Shown: positions 26,503-34,666 of the stretch, one piece after another
Numbering within the stretch: position 1 is the stretch's first letter
Layout of the letters: every line of letters begins with the position of its first letter
NCBI GenBank assembly: GCA_016779935.1
Contig: JADHMQ010000001.1
Span: 192,369 to 256,368, forward strand
Direction of reading: 5' to 3'
DNA length: 64,000 nt
From: Flavobacteriales bacterium
Lineage (GTDB): Bacteria > Bacteroidota > Bacteroidia > Flavobacteriales > UBA7312
Notes under the pieces: model-generated
What the model saw: the letters and a program-made list of their open reading frames with translations, nothing else
Told to the model about the DNA's origin: nothing
Database searches by the model: none
Translations under genes and position numbers: made by a program

Positions 26503-27633
26503 ATGAAAGTATACTTAGATAACGCTGCTACTACAAAAATTGACCCTGAGGTAATCGAGGTTATGTTGCCAATTTTAAATGAAGGTTTTGGAAACCCATC
26601 ATCTATTCATTCCTTTGGAAGAGAGTCACGTGCACTCGTTGAAAAAGCTAGAAAAAATGTCGCTCGTCATTTGAATTGTAACCCCGGAGAAATATTTTTT
26701 ACTTCTGGTGGAACAGAAGCCGATAATATGGCTATCAAATGTGGTATGCTTGATTTAGGAATTAATCATGCTATCACCTCTAAAATTGAACACCATGCAG
26801 TTGGGCATACTCTTGAAGATATGTCTTCTAAAGGCTTAATTAAGCTTTCTTTTGTGAATCTTGATGATAAAGGGAATGTTGACTTAAAACATTTGGAGGA
26901 ATTATTGAAAACCAATAAACGTTCTTTTGTTTCTCTAATGCATGCTAACAATGAAATTGGCAACCTTTTGTCTTTAGGAGAAGTTGCTAATATATGTGAA
27001 AAATATAATGCTGTATTTCATTCCGATACAGTACAGACAATGGCTCATTACACATTTGACTTAAAGACAATAAACATTCATTTTATAACTGGTGCTGCTC
27101 ACAAGTTTCATGGTCCTAAAGGAAATGGGTTTTTATATATAAATGAAAATATCAAGATTAAACCTTTGATATATGGTGGTGGACAGGAAAGAAACATGAG
27201 AGCTGGCACTGAAAATGTTTATGGAATTGTTGGTTTATCAAAGGCTATGGATGTTTCTTATTCAGATTTAGAAAATCATAGAAAACATATTGAGTCTTTA
27301 AAAATACGGATGATTGAAGGCTTAAAGAAATCTATTCCTGGAGTAGAGTTTAATGGTGAGAGTGCCAATATTGAAAAATCATTATATACTGTCTTAAGTG
27401 TAATGTTCCCAAAGACTGACATTGGAGAAATGCTATTCTATAATTTAGATATTATGGGTGTTGCTTCTTCTGGAGGGAGTGCATGCTCTTCTGGTAGTAA
27501 TTTAGGTTCTCATGTTCTTCGTAATATAGGATCAGACATGAGTAGGCCTTCATTACGTTTTTCGTTTAGTAAATTTAATACAGAAGAAGAAATCGATTAC
27601 ACTATAAGTCAACTAAAGTCATTATTTAGCTGA
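26503..27633 (+). CDS. Cysteine desulfurase (NifS/IscS family)
   Basis: A 376-residue fold-type I PLP enzyme that transfers sulfur from cysteine to a carrier. It shows the N-terminal YLDNAATTKIDPEV, the cofactor-contacting IEHHAV, the PLP lysine in GAAHKFHGPKG, and the catalytic cysteine in a flexible loop SGGSACSSGSN (the short-loop NifS/IscS type rather than SufS). It serves Fe-S cluster or tRNA thiolation pathways; no scaffold gene is adjacent. Its last 25 bases overlap the end of the convergent glycosyltransferase gene. Confidence 0.93.
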   Translation: MKVYLDNAATTKIDPEVIEVMLPILNEGFGNPSSIHSFGRESRALVEKARKNVARHLNCNPGEIFFTSGGTEADNMAIKCGMLDLGINHAITSKIEHHAVGHTLEDMSSKGLIKLSFVNLDDKGNVDLKHLEELLKTNKRSFVSLMHANNEIGNLLSLGEVANICEKYNAVFHSDTVQTMAHYTFDLKTINIHFITGAAHKFHGPKGNGFLYINENIKIKPLIYGGGQERNMRAGTENVYGIVGLSKAMDVSYSDLENHRKHIESLKIRMIEGLKKSIPGVEFNGESANIEKSLYTVLSVMFPKTDIGEMLFYNLDIMGVASSGGSACSSGSNLGSHVLRNIGSDMSRPSLRFSFSKFNTEEEIDYTISQLKSLFS

Positions 27634-28619
27634 TTGAATTCTCGTTTCTTAGCAAAGAAATATGAAAATATTATACTATTCTGAGGTAGAGATATCTTGT
27701 AGTCTTTTGGTCTTTTCTTTCTGAACTGTTTTAGAAAAGTGTAGTAATGAATATGAGCTTTGAGTATAGCAAAAATATGATGAGGCTTTTTATCTAAAAT
27801 CATTTTTACACTAGAAAGACCATCTAGTAACATTCGTGTAAAAAGTATTTTGAAACGGTTTTTTGGCTCTAGGTTTTTGTAAAGCATTAAAAGGTTGTTT
27901 CTATAATTTAAATACGTTTTAAAATAGCTTCCGTTTTTTAGAGTACCACCGCCAACATGATAAACGGTTGATTTTGGAATACACATGATTTTATAGCCTT
28001 TGTTTTTAAGTTTCCAACAGAGGTCAATTTCTTCCATGTGAGCAAAGAAGTCCCAGTCAAAGCCACCCACTTCATAAAAAGCTGTTGAACGTAAAAATAA
28101 GCATGCACCACTTGCCCAGAATATTTCTATAGGATTATCGTATTGTCCTTTATCTTCTTCTAAATTGTCAAAAATCCGACCTCTGCAATAGGGGTATCCA
28201 TATTTATCTAAAAATCCACCACATGCGCCAGCATATTCAAAGTGAGTTTTTTCGTCGTATTTTTTGATTTTTGGTTGACAAGCCGCTATTGACTTATCTT
28301 TTTCCATTTGTTCAATAATGGGCATTATCCAATTATCCGTGACCTCTACATCTGAATTCAATAGTACGTAGTAATCTGCACAAATGTGTTGAAGAGCATT
28401 GTTGTACCCCCCTGCATAGCCAGTATTATCTTTATTTTCCACAATTTTTACAGAGGGAAAATTCTCTTTCACATAATCCAATGATTTGTCAGTAGAAGCA
28501 TTATCAGCAACATAGACCTCTGCTTCTTTACTTTTTAGAATTACATCTCCTAAAAACGTTTTGAGCCAATGAAGTCCATTATAATTAAGAATTACTACTG
28601 CTACTTTTGGTGCTTCCAT
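27609..28619 (-). CDS. Glycosyltransferase family 2
   Basis: 336 residues with a GT-A fold. It starts VAVVILNYNGLHWL, then has VADNASTDKS and the metal-binding LLNSDVEVTD, followed by the acceptor-side FLRSTAFYEVGGFDWDFFAH...EEIDLCWK typical of rhamnosyl-type GT2 enzymes. It likely adds a sugar to a cell-surface glycan at the cytoplasmic face. The C-terminal basic amphipathic region (about 250-330) may touch the membrane. It overlaps the upstream acyltransferase gene by 19 bases and the convergent cysteine desulfurase gene by 25. Confidence 0.92.
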   Translation of the reverse strand: MEAPKVAVVILNYNGLHWLKTFLGDVILKSKEAEVYVADNASTDKSLDYVKENFPSVKIVENKDNTGYAGGYNNALQHICADYYVLLNSDVEVTDNWIMPIIEQMEKDKSIAACQPKIKKYDEKTHFEYAGACGGFLDKYGYPYCRGRIFDNLEEDKGQYDNPIEIFWASGACLFLRSTAFYEVGGFDWDFFAHMEEIDLCWKLKNKGYKIMCIPKSTVYHVGGGTLKNGSYFKTYLNYRNNLLMLYKNLEPKNRFKILFTRMLLDGLSSVKMILDKKPHHIFAILKAHIHYYTFLKQFRKKRPKDYKISLPQNSIIFSYFFAKKREFNQLNNDFS

Positions 28620-29452
28620 CTTCTATGCGACCACAACCAAAAGGCTGGGTTTTTATTAATATCTTCTTCTAGTTTTATGAAATGTAAGTTGGTTATTTCT
28701 CCTTCCTTAGTTTCCTTAGGATGTTCTGTTATTAGTTCAAATACAATTTCATAATAACCATGACTTTTAGGGCTTACTGTTGCGAAAAATACAGGACTAT
28801 CTAATTTTTTAGCCAATTTCTCTGTACCCAAAAATACAGGAGTTTTCTGATTTAAAAAATTAATCCAGTAATTTATCTCTTCAGATGATGGTGTTTGGTC
28901 ACCAACGATACCTATTAAACGGGCATTATTCTCTTTTTTAAGCAAAAATCGTACACTTTCTTTCATACTTACCATTCTAGCACTTAGTTGTCCTCTAATG
29001 CTCTTCATTTTAGTATTCCAAAAATTGGATGATAGCTCTTTATATATCGCTACCATTTGGTTATTAAAATGCATAGAAGTTGCTAGTAAACCCCATTCCC
29101 AATTTCCGTAATGTCCCATTACAACAATAACATCTCTATTATTATTGAGATAGTCGTTTATCAATTCGTCATTTTTAAATGATACTCGTTTTGATAAAAT
29201 ACTTTTATTAATAGAAAATAGCTTTAAGGATTCAGCCAGTAAGCGTCCAAAATAACGGTAGAAATCGTTAGCGATTTTATTTATTTCTTTTTTCGATTTA
29301 TGAGGATAAGCATTAGATAGATTGGTGAGGACTACGTTTTTCCTATATCCAAATATTCTCAGAAGCAATGTGAACTTCCAGGACAGTATATTTAACCATT
29401 TTAGTGGATAATATGAATAGAGTTTTATAATGAAATACAGTATGCTATTCAA
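28601..29452 (-). CDS. Lipid A-type lysophospholipid acyltransferase (LpxL/HtrB family)
   Basis: 283 residues. An N-terminal hydrophobic region anchors it to the inner membrane, and the acyltransferase box is VMGHYGNWEWGLL (HX4E). Further conserved blocks are IGIVGDQTP and a C-terminal HRRWKH near the end (FWLWSHRRWK). Family members transfer a secondary acyl chain to Kdo-lipid A; in Bacteroidota such proteins can also acylate other lipids. It is coupled to the GT2 gene by a 19-base overlap and follows the GWxTD gene by 6 bases, so the three form an envelope operon. Confidence 0.92.
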   Translation of the reverse strand: MNSILYFIIKLYSYYPLKWLNILSWKFTLLLRIFGYRKNVVLTNLSNAYPHKSKKEINKIANDFYRYFGRLLAESLKLFSINKSILSKRVSFKNDELINDYLNNNRDVIVVMGHYGNWEWGLLATSMHFNNQMVAIYKELSSNFWNTKMKSIRGQLSARMVSMKESVRFLLKKENNARLIGIVGDQTPSSEEINYWINFLNQKTPVFLGTEKLAKKLDSPVFFATVSPKSHGYYEIVFELITEHPKETKEGEITNLHFIKLEEDINKNPAFWLWSHRRWKHQK

Positions 29453-29458
29453 AAGAAA

Positions 29459-30865
29459 TTAGTTTGGAGTTTTGAAGTAATCAAAAGGAGATTTTTCCCC
29501 ATCATCACCACTATCATAATAATTTTCTTCAAATCGGTTAAGCCAATCGGTATCAGAAACTTCACCAGACTTATTAGAATAAACTAATCGGTATTCATTA
29601 GGCATATTTTTATTGCTAAAAATGAACTTTATATTACGTTCATTTCCAATATTGTAATAGTGCCAAACTTCAAATGGTTGAAATTGATTTGGTAAAACTT
29701 CTTCAGATATTGAATTTGGTTGCCCGTATGATAAATATATTCTACCTCTATCTGATAAATACCCTTTTTGAAGACCATTGCCAAACTTATTATTAACCGC
29801 TTTTACTTTATTTCGATAGGTAAGCCAAGAAGATTCCGAATCAAAAGGGTTTCTTTCTTTCCAGAAGTTGTAGAAGTAGTTTTGAAGCATTTTTAAATCA
29901 TCATAGTTTAGTTGATTGTCCGCAAAAATACTTTCTTTAGTAGTTTGAATGGGGTATAAATAATTAATGAAGAGTTTAAGAGAATCTTTATTAGTAATGC
30001 GTGAAACAAAAGTTCCTTCAACTGCAGTAACAGTATCAATAATGTCTTTATTCACTTTATAAAAAACTTGATTTTTGGAATGTAAGGTGTTGTTGTTTTT
30101 GTCTATGGCAGTAACTTCCAAATAATAGGTGCCAGTAGGAATGTCATTCAAGGAAAAACTCGCTAAAATTGGCGTTGTCTTTTTGTTGCTTTTTTTATTT
30201 AGCGCCAAATTATTAACAATTTTATTAGTCGATTGAGAAATGACTTTAGTCTGTAGTAGAACAGCCTCTTTACTATCGTTATAATACTCGTAATAGAATG
30301 TGATTTTTTTATTATTACTATTGTAAAAATTAGAGATGAAAGGCACTAAATCATAGCCTGATTTACTTAAAATGTTTACTTCTTTGGTGTCAGAATAACT
30401 ATCTATTAACTGAATATTTGAAAAGCCGTTTGTTGTTTTTACAGTCAAGTCTTGTTGATGGCTTATTTCATTATCACTATCATTATTGTCTTTTATGTTT
30501 AGTTTCAATTGATAATTACCGTCATTTAAAAAATACCGTTGTTGGTCAATAAATACAAAATCGATATTTGATGTATCATCTATCTCTGGACTATTAAGAT
30601 TATACTTGTCAAAAACGGTCTTATTGTCATTTGAAATTATCTCTATGGTAACTACTAGTGAGCTTTGAAATTTTCTATTGCCATTTAACACATAATTGAC
30701 GCTATTTCCATCTATTGAAAGATAGGTTTCAATGTATGTTTTATTTTCAGATTGGAATTTCCCAACATCAAATTGAGCATTTACAGACTGTGCATGGGAT
30801 AAATGGCTCAGAAAAAACATCATTAAAAATGTGTATATACTAGAAGAGATGAATGATGTTTTCAC
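29459..30865 (-). CDS. GWxTD-domain secreted protein
   Basis: 468 residues with a signal peptide (about 1-25, ending LSHAQ). The N-terminal two thirds are beta-rich and Ig-like. The C-terminal part (about 325-400) matches the GWxTD domain: FWKERNPFDSESSWLTYRN, then a GYLSDRGRIYLSYGQPN segment, where GYLSD stands in place of GWxTD. Function is unknown; the family is found in Bacteroidota and relatives and is secreted. It is first in the operon with the acyltransferase and the glycosyltransferase. Confidence 0.88.
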   Translation of the reverse strand: MKTSFISSSIYTFLMMFFLSHLSHAQSVNAQFDVGKFQSENKTYIETYLSIDGNSVNYVLNGNRKFQSSLVVTIEIISNDNKTVFDKYNLNSPEIDDTSNIDFVFIDQQRYFLNDGNYQLKLNIKDNNDSDNEISHQQDLTVKTTNGFSNIQLIDSYSDTKEVNILSKSGYDLVPFISNFYNSNNKKITFYYEYYNDSKEAVLLQTKVISQSTNKIVNNLALNKKSNKKTTPILASFSLNDIPTGTYYLEVTAIDKNNNTLHSKNQVFYKVNKDIIDTVTAVEGTFVSRITNKDSLKLFINYLYPIQTTKESIFADNQLNYDDLKMLQNYFYNFWKERNPFDSESSWLTYRNKVKAVNNKFGNGLQKGYLSDRGRIYLSYGQPNSISEEVLPNQFQPFEVWHYYNIGNERNIKFIFSNKNMPNEYRLVYSNKSGEVSDTDWLNRFEENYYDSGDDGEKSPFDYFKTPN

Positions 30866-30960
30866 TATAAATGAGGCTTAAAAATTAATCTTATGCTAAG
30901 TTACGAAAATATAATCAGTAATTTTTGCGGTTAATGTGTGTGTGAAAACCAAAAATATTT

Positions 30961-30968
30961 TACTTTTG
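30961..30968 (+). promoter_or_regulatory. -7 element TAnnTTTG for tRNA-Ser
   Basis: Reads TACTTTTG and ends nine bases before the mature tRNA 5' end. This gives a short 5' leader. Confidence 0.7.
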
Positions 30969-30977
30969 CCCTCCGCA

Positions 30978-31062
30978 GGAGAGATGGCAGAGTGGTCGAA
31001 TGCGGTGGTCTTGAAAACCATTGTACAGCAATGTACCGGGGGTTCGAATCCCTCTCTCTCCG
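30978..31062 (+). tRNA. tRNA-Ser (anticodon TGA)
   Basis: An 85-nt class II tRNA. Acceptor GGAGAGA pairs with TCTCTCC. The anticodon loop is CTTGAAA with TGA, the variable arm is long (TGTACAGCAATGTAC region), and the T loop is TTCGAAT. The discriminator is G. CCA is not encoded. Confidence 0.96.
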
Positions 31063-31063
31063 C

Positions 31064-31094
31064 AAAAACCAGCACCTAAGTGCTGGTTTTTTTT
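31064..31094 (+). terminator. Intrinsic terminator after tRNA-Ser
   Basis: Stem AAAAACCAGCAC / GTGCTGGTTTTT, loop CTAA, eight T. The T-tract overlaps the end of the convergent surface-protein gene. Confidence 0.9.
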
Positions 31095-33300
31095 ATTTAA
31101 AAAGGTGAATTGTTCCCGTTAATATTCTGGTGTTGTAAATAATCTTGTAGGTGTATAATCCGTGAGATACTTTATTTCCTTTAAATGTCCCATCCCAGTA
31201 GGTGTCTATATTATCAGTGCTGAAAATTAATTCACCCCACCTATTAAATATTGAAAATGTGTAGTCTAAAGGGGTAAAGTTTAATACAGGTTTTAATCCG
31301 TCATTAATAGAATTTTCATCTGGTGTGAAAGCAGTTGGCACATGAACTATTTCATTTATAGTTTTACTAATTTTAATATTTTTATAAATACTATCTCTAC
31401 AGTAATTAGAGTTTTCTGCAAACAAAATTACTTGTAAAATAGTGTCTAATTCGCTAGTGTAAGACTTCTCAACAGAGTAAGCATTGCTTACTTCTCCATT
31501 TCCCAACTTCCAAATGAAGTTATTGTCAGTTTTGTTTGATATGTTTTCAAAGTACATTTGTTGAGAGTTTTCTGAATTACCTAAATAGTGTACATTGAAA
31601 TTAGGCTCGGGTACAGGGAAAATAGTTACATAAAGTGAATCGGTTATATGACAACCATTTAATGAAGCGAAAGCTGTATAGTATCTATCATCATAAACTT
31701 TTTCTATTGTATTATTTGGCAAAATACCATCCCAAACTACTGTACCGTTTGATTCTGCATTTAAGAGTAATAATTCACCTTCACATATATTTTTATCATT
31801 TTCAATGCTTAGTGATGGTGTAGGTTTAATATAAATATTTATTGAATCAACCTCTACACAGCCGTTGTTATCGGCAGTTACTTTGTAAGTTCTTGACTGA
31901 GTCGGATAAAAAGAAGTGTTGTTATTAATATTGTTATCCCACGAAATGGTGGTTCCTGACGAAGAATATGCAGAAAGCACTACTTCATCTCCTTCACAAA
32001 TAGAAGTGTCCCGTTTAATATTCAAAGATAATTCTGGTCTTGATGAGACTGATATTTTAACACTATCTTTGTTGGTGCATCCGTATTTTTCAGAAAAAAC
32101 GGTGTACGTTTTTGTTGCTATTGGTGTAAAGGGTATGCTATCAGTTACATTATTATTCCAATTTATAGTTGCATTAGAAGGGTTTTCTGCTGATAAAACA
32201 ATTTCATCGCCATTACATATAGTTTTATCTAATCCAGCATCAACATAAGCATTCGTATAATTAACAAATACTACTGTGTCGTCCTTACACGTGCCAGACT
32301 CATAATACACTCTAAGTCTGAATGTTCCAGTATCTTGAGTAGTATAAAATACACTTTGACCGTCTTGATGAATAAATATGATGGTATCGCCAACACATAA
32401 ATTAGTACTTCCATGTGTAAAGCTAGCCGTAACGGTTGGGCAGTAAGGATTCATGTTTGACTCTATATCAGACCAATCGTTAACAATATTTGTATTTTCA
32501 TCAATAATTAATTGGTAATGCAATGCTGCCACAGATGAGTCTAATTCCGTATTATAAATAGTAAAAGGTTGTGCACCACCCCAAACTGTCCACGGTTTCA
32601 TAGGATTATCAATTTCTGATGATATAATTATTGAGCCTTCATTAGGTTTTGGTCTTCCTGGAAATATAGCCAAGGTTGTATGAGTACATATATCAAACAT
32701 ATCTCCAGAAAAATCAAAAGAACCACTTGTATATAGTTTGTTGCAATTCGGCACATCAACCATTGTTGCATAGCTGCCTGATGAGAAAATAGTTTCAGTA
32801 GGTGAAAGCCCAGCAGGTCCAATACTGGGATGTATTCTACTCATTTCAGGAGAGCCAAAACCGCCATTATTATAATATGTGCCATTACTCACTATTGTAC
32901 CATAAATATTATTGACTGTTGTAAATGGACTTTCACTGGTAGAGCCACTTTCAAAATTTTCAGATAACCAAACGACATGACCGCCTTCTTCAATAAAGTT
33001 TTGTACTATCTGTCTTTCAATTTCTTGAACGGGCTCCAATTCCCAGTTTTGAGTTGTACTATTAAAGAAATATCCTTCAGCGATATATGCAATATCAAAG
33101 TTACTAGTATCCAGACTGTTATTGATGTTAGATTCTGTCATGTGTATTTCTACAAAGCCAACGGATGAATAAACAGTTTGTAAATAGTTAGTATCAACCT
33201 TATTTGATGAGTTAAGTATAAAAATATTAACTTCTTGAGAATACAAATAAGAGAAAGAAAGCGACAAGAATACAAAGAAGTAATATTTGATGATATTCAT
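31093..33300 (-). CDS. Type IX secretion substrate with gliding-motility C-terminal domain (735 residues)
   Basis: A signal peptide (1-21, ending SYLYSQ) is followed by an N-terminal domain (about 22-270). Its core (SNFDIAYIAEGYFF, NFIEEGGHVVWLSENF) resembles GATase/ThuA-like folds that test a value against a line. Three tandem Ig-like repeats come next (TICNGDEIVLSAEN, SICEGDEVVLSAYS, NICEGELLLLNAES), then a PKD-like domain (FIWKLGNGEVSNAYSVEKSY) and the gliding-motility C-terminal domain (PTAFTPDENS, FNRWGELIF, YWDGTFKG, TGTIHLFK). The C-terminal domain marks it for the type IX secretion system. It is probably a surface adhesin. Confidence 0.88.
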   Translation of the reverse strand: MNIIKYYFFVFLSLSFSYLYSQEVNIFILNSSNKVDTNYLQTVYSSVGFVEIHMTESNINNSLDTSNFDIAYIAEGYFFNSTTQNWELEPVQEIERQIVQNFIEEGGHVVWLSENFESGSTSESPFTTVNNIYGTIVSNGTYYNNGGFGSPEMSRIHPSIGPAGLSPTETIFSSGSYATMVDVPNCNKLYTSGSFDFSGDMFDICTHTTLAIFPGRPKPNEGSIIISSEIDNPMKPWTVWGGAQPFTIYNTELDSSVAALHYQLIIDENTNIVNDWSDIESNMNPYCPTVTASFTHGSTNLCVGDTIIFIHQDGQSVFYTTQDTGTFRLRVYYESGTCKDDTVVFVNYTNAYVDAGLDKTICNGDEIVLSAENPSNATINWNNNVTDSIPFTPIATKTYTVFSEKYGCTNKDSVKISVSSRPELSLNIKRDTSICEGDEVVLSAYSSSGTTISWDNNINNNTSFYPTQSRTYKVTADNNGCVEVDSINIYIKPTPSLSIENDKNICEGELLLLNAESNGTVVWDGILPNNTIEKVYDDRYYTAFASLNGCHITDSLYVTIFPVPEPNFNVHYLGNSENSQQMYFENISNKTDNNFIWKLGNGEVSNAYSVEKSYTSELDTILQVILFAENSNYCRDSIYKNIKISKTINEIVHVPTAFTPDENSINDGLKPVLNFTPLDYTFSIFNRWGELIFSTDNIDTYWDGTFKGNKVSHGLYTYKIIYNTRILTGTIHLFK

Positions 33301-33319
33301 GGCAAAATTTTAAGTACAA

Positions 33320-33327
33320 CAAAGTTA
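33320..33327 (-). promoter_or_regulatory. -7 element TAnnTTTG for the 735-residue surface protein
   Basis: Reads TAACTTTG on the minus strand, 20 bases before the ATG at 33300. Confidence 0.6.
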
Positions 33328-33342
33328 AGAAAACTTTACAAA

Positions 33343-33831
33343 CTATAAATTTTTTCTAAGGTTTACCATTTTAATGGCTGTAATACTAGCTTCTACACCT
33401 TTGTTGCCATGTTTGCCGCCAGAGCGGTCTATAGCTTGCTGCATTGTATTGTCAGTTAGCACACCGAAAATAACGGCTTTATTATATTTTAGAGACACGT
33501 CTTTTATGCCATTTGCAGTAGTCTGGCATACATAGTCAAAGTGTTTGGTTTCGCCTTGAATAACACTTCCTAAGCAAATAACGGCATCAACGTTTTTTGA
33601 TTCTAATAAGAATTGAGCAGCAAGAGGAAGCTCAAAGCTACCAGGCACATTCTTTCTAATAATATCCTCTCTCTTACACCCACATTCTACAAGTGCTCCG
33701 TAAGCACCTGAAAATAAGTTTTCAGTGATATTTGCATTCCATTCCGAAACAACAATACCAATCTTCATGCCCTTAGCTGAAGGCACATCTTCTAGATTGT
33801 AATGAGATAAATTTTTATTTTCTGTTGCCAT
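33343..33831 (-). CDS. ribH: 6,7-dimethyl-8-ribityllumazine synthase
   Basis: 162 residues, the penultimate enzyme of riboflavin synthesis. It joins 5-amino-6-ribitylaminouracil with dihydroxybutanone phosphate. Conserved stretches are VSEWNANITENL, VPGSFELPLAAQFL, CLGSVIQGETKHFDYVC (with the catalytic histidine) and FGVLTDNTMQQA. The C-terminus ends normally. Its start codon abuts the U-tract of a terminator hairpin that ends the upstream TPR gene, which suggests either read-through dependence or a promoter inside that gene. Confidence 0.96.
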   Translation of the reverse strand: MATENKNLSHYNLEDVPSAKGMKIGIVVSEWNANITENLFSGAYGALVECGCKREDIIRKNVPGSFELPLAAQFLLESKNVDAVICLGSVIQGETKHFDYVCQTTANGIKDVSLKYNKAVIFGVLTDNTMQQAIDRSGGKHGNKGVEASITAIKMVNLRKNL

Positions 33832-33832
33832 T

Positions 33833-33857
33833 AAAAAAAGCTCGATAAACGAGCTTT
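33833..33857 (-). terminator. Intrinsic terminator after the TPR gene, touching the ribH start
   Basis: On the minus strand: stem AAAGCTCG / CGAGCTTT, then seven T, then AATG with the ribH start at 33831. It begins seven bases past the TPR gene stop. Confidence 0.85.
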
Positions 33858-33864
33858 AGTTAGA

Positions 33865-34551
33865 TTATTTTCTTAATTCAGCTCGATTAATATACTTTTC
33901 TATATCTCTCGCTTCATCAGAGGTAGAATACTTAGTTTTAATTAATGTATAGTATTCTACTGCTTTGCTGAACTTTTCTTCTTGCTCCAATGCCATTGCA
34001 GCTCTTTTAAGATAAATAGGAGCGGTGAATTCATTTTCACTGTTGAATGCTGCTTTAGTCCAATAGTTTATAGCTTCATCAACTTCGTCAATATTCATAT
34101 AAGCATCACCTAAACTTCCATAGCATATAGAAGATATGATTTCATCGTCACTTGAAAAATCACTTAAGTATTCAATAGCAGACTCATTATCGCCTGTACG
34201 TAAATAGCTGATTCCAGCGTAATAGTTTGCTAAATTGCCAGCATCTGTAGAACCGTAATCGTCTATAATGTCTAATAACCCTAAGTTATCATTAATACCA
34301 TTTAATGCTAGATTGAAGGAATCTTTTTCAAAATATTCTACAGCAACAAACAATTCAGTTTGAGCTTCTTCATTAATTGATTGAACATAAAATTTATCGT
34401 AGGCAAGATAAAGTGCAATCACTGCAACAACACCAAACACAAATGTAGAGAGTTGTTTTTGATTATTCTCCACCCACTGCTCAGTACGTGTTAGCGTTTC
34501 TTCAACAGCTGCAAACTGCTCTTCCGTTTTATTTACCTTCTTTTTAGCCAT
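33865..34551 (-). CDS. TPR protein with one N-terminal membrane anchor (YfgM-like)
   Basis: 228 residues from the chosen start (MAKKKVNKTEEQF). A Lys-rich cytoplasmic N-terminus and one membrane segment (about residues 33-53, STFVFGVVAVIALYLAYDKF) precede a periplasmic TPR-type helical domain with NYYAGISYLRTGDNESAIEY. The layout is that of YfgM, an ancillary factor of the Sec translocon that works with periplasmic chaperones. The start at 34551 is preferred to an in-frame ATG at 34593, because a -7 promoter element lies between them. Confidence 0.85.
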   Translation of the reverse strand: MAKKKVNKTEEQFAAVEETLTRTEQWVENNQKQLSTFVFGVVAVIALYLAYDKFYVQSINEEAQTELFVAVEYFEKDSFNLALNGINDNLGLLDIIDDYGSTDAGNLANYYAGISYLRTGDNESAIEYLSDFSSDDEIISSICYGSLGDAYMNIDEVDEAINYWTKAAFNSENEFTAPIYLKRAAMALEQEEKFSKAVEYYTLIKTKYSTSDEARDIEKYINRAELRK

Positions 34552-34571
34552 TTGTTTATAAAATTGAGCCA

Positions 34572-34579
34572 CAAAAATA
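34572..34579 (-). promoter_or_regulatory. -7 element TAnnTTTG for the YfgM-like gene
   Basis: Reads TATTTTTG on the minus strand, 21 bases before the ATG at 34551 and downstream of the alternative ATG at 34593. Confidence 0.6.
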
Positions 34580-34666
34580 ACTTTTTTTTCCATTTGAAAA
34601 ACTTTACAGACTATAGCTTATTTTAAGTTAAATTTTAGATAACTTAGTGCTAGTTAAGATACGCTG

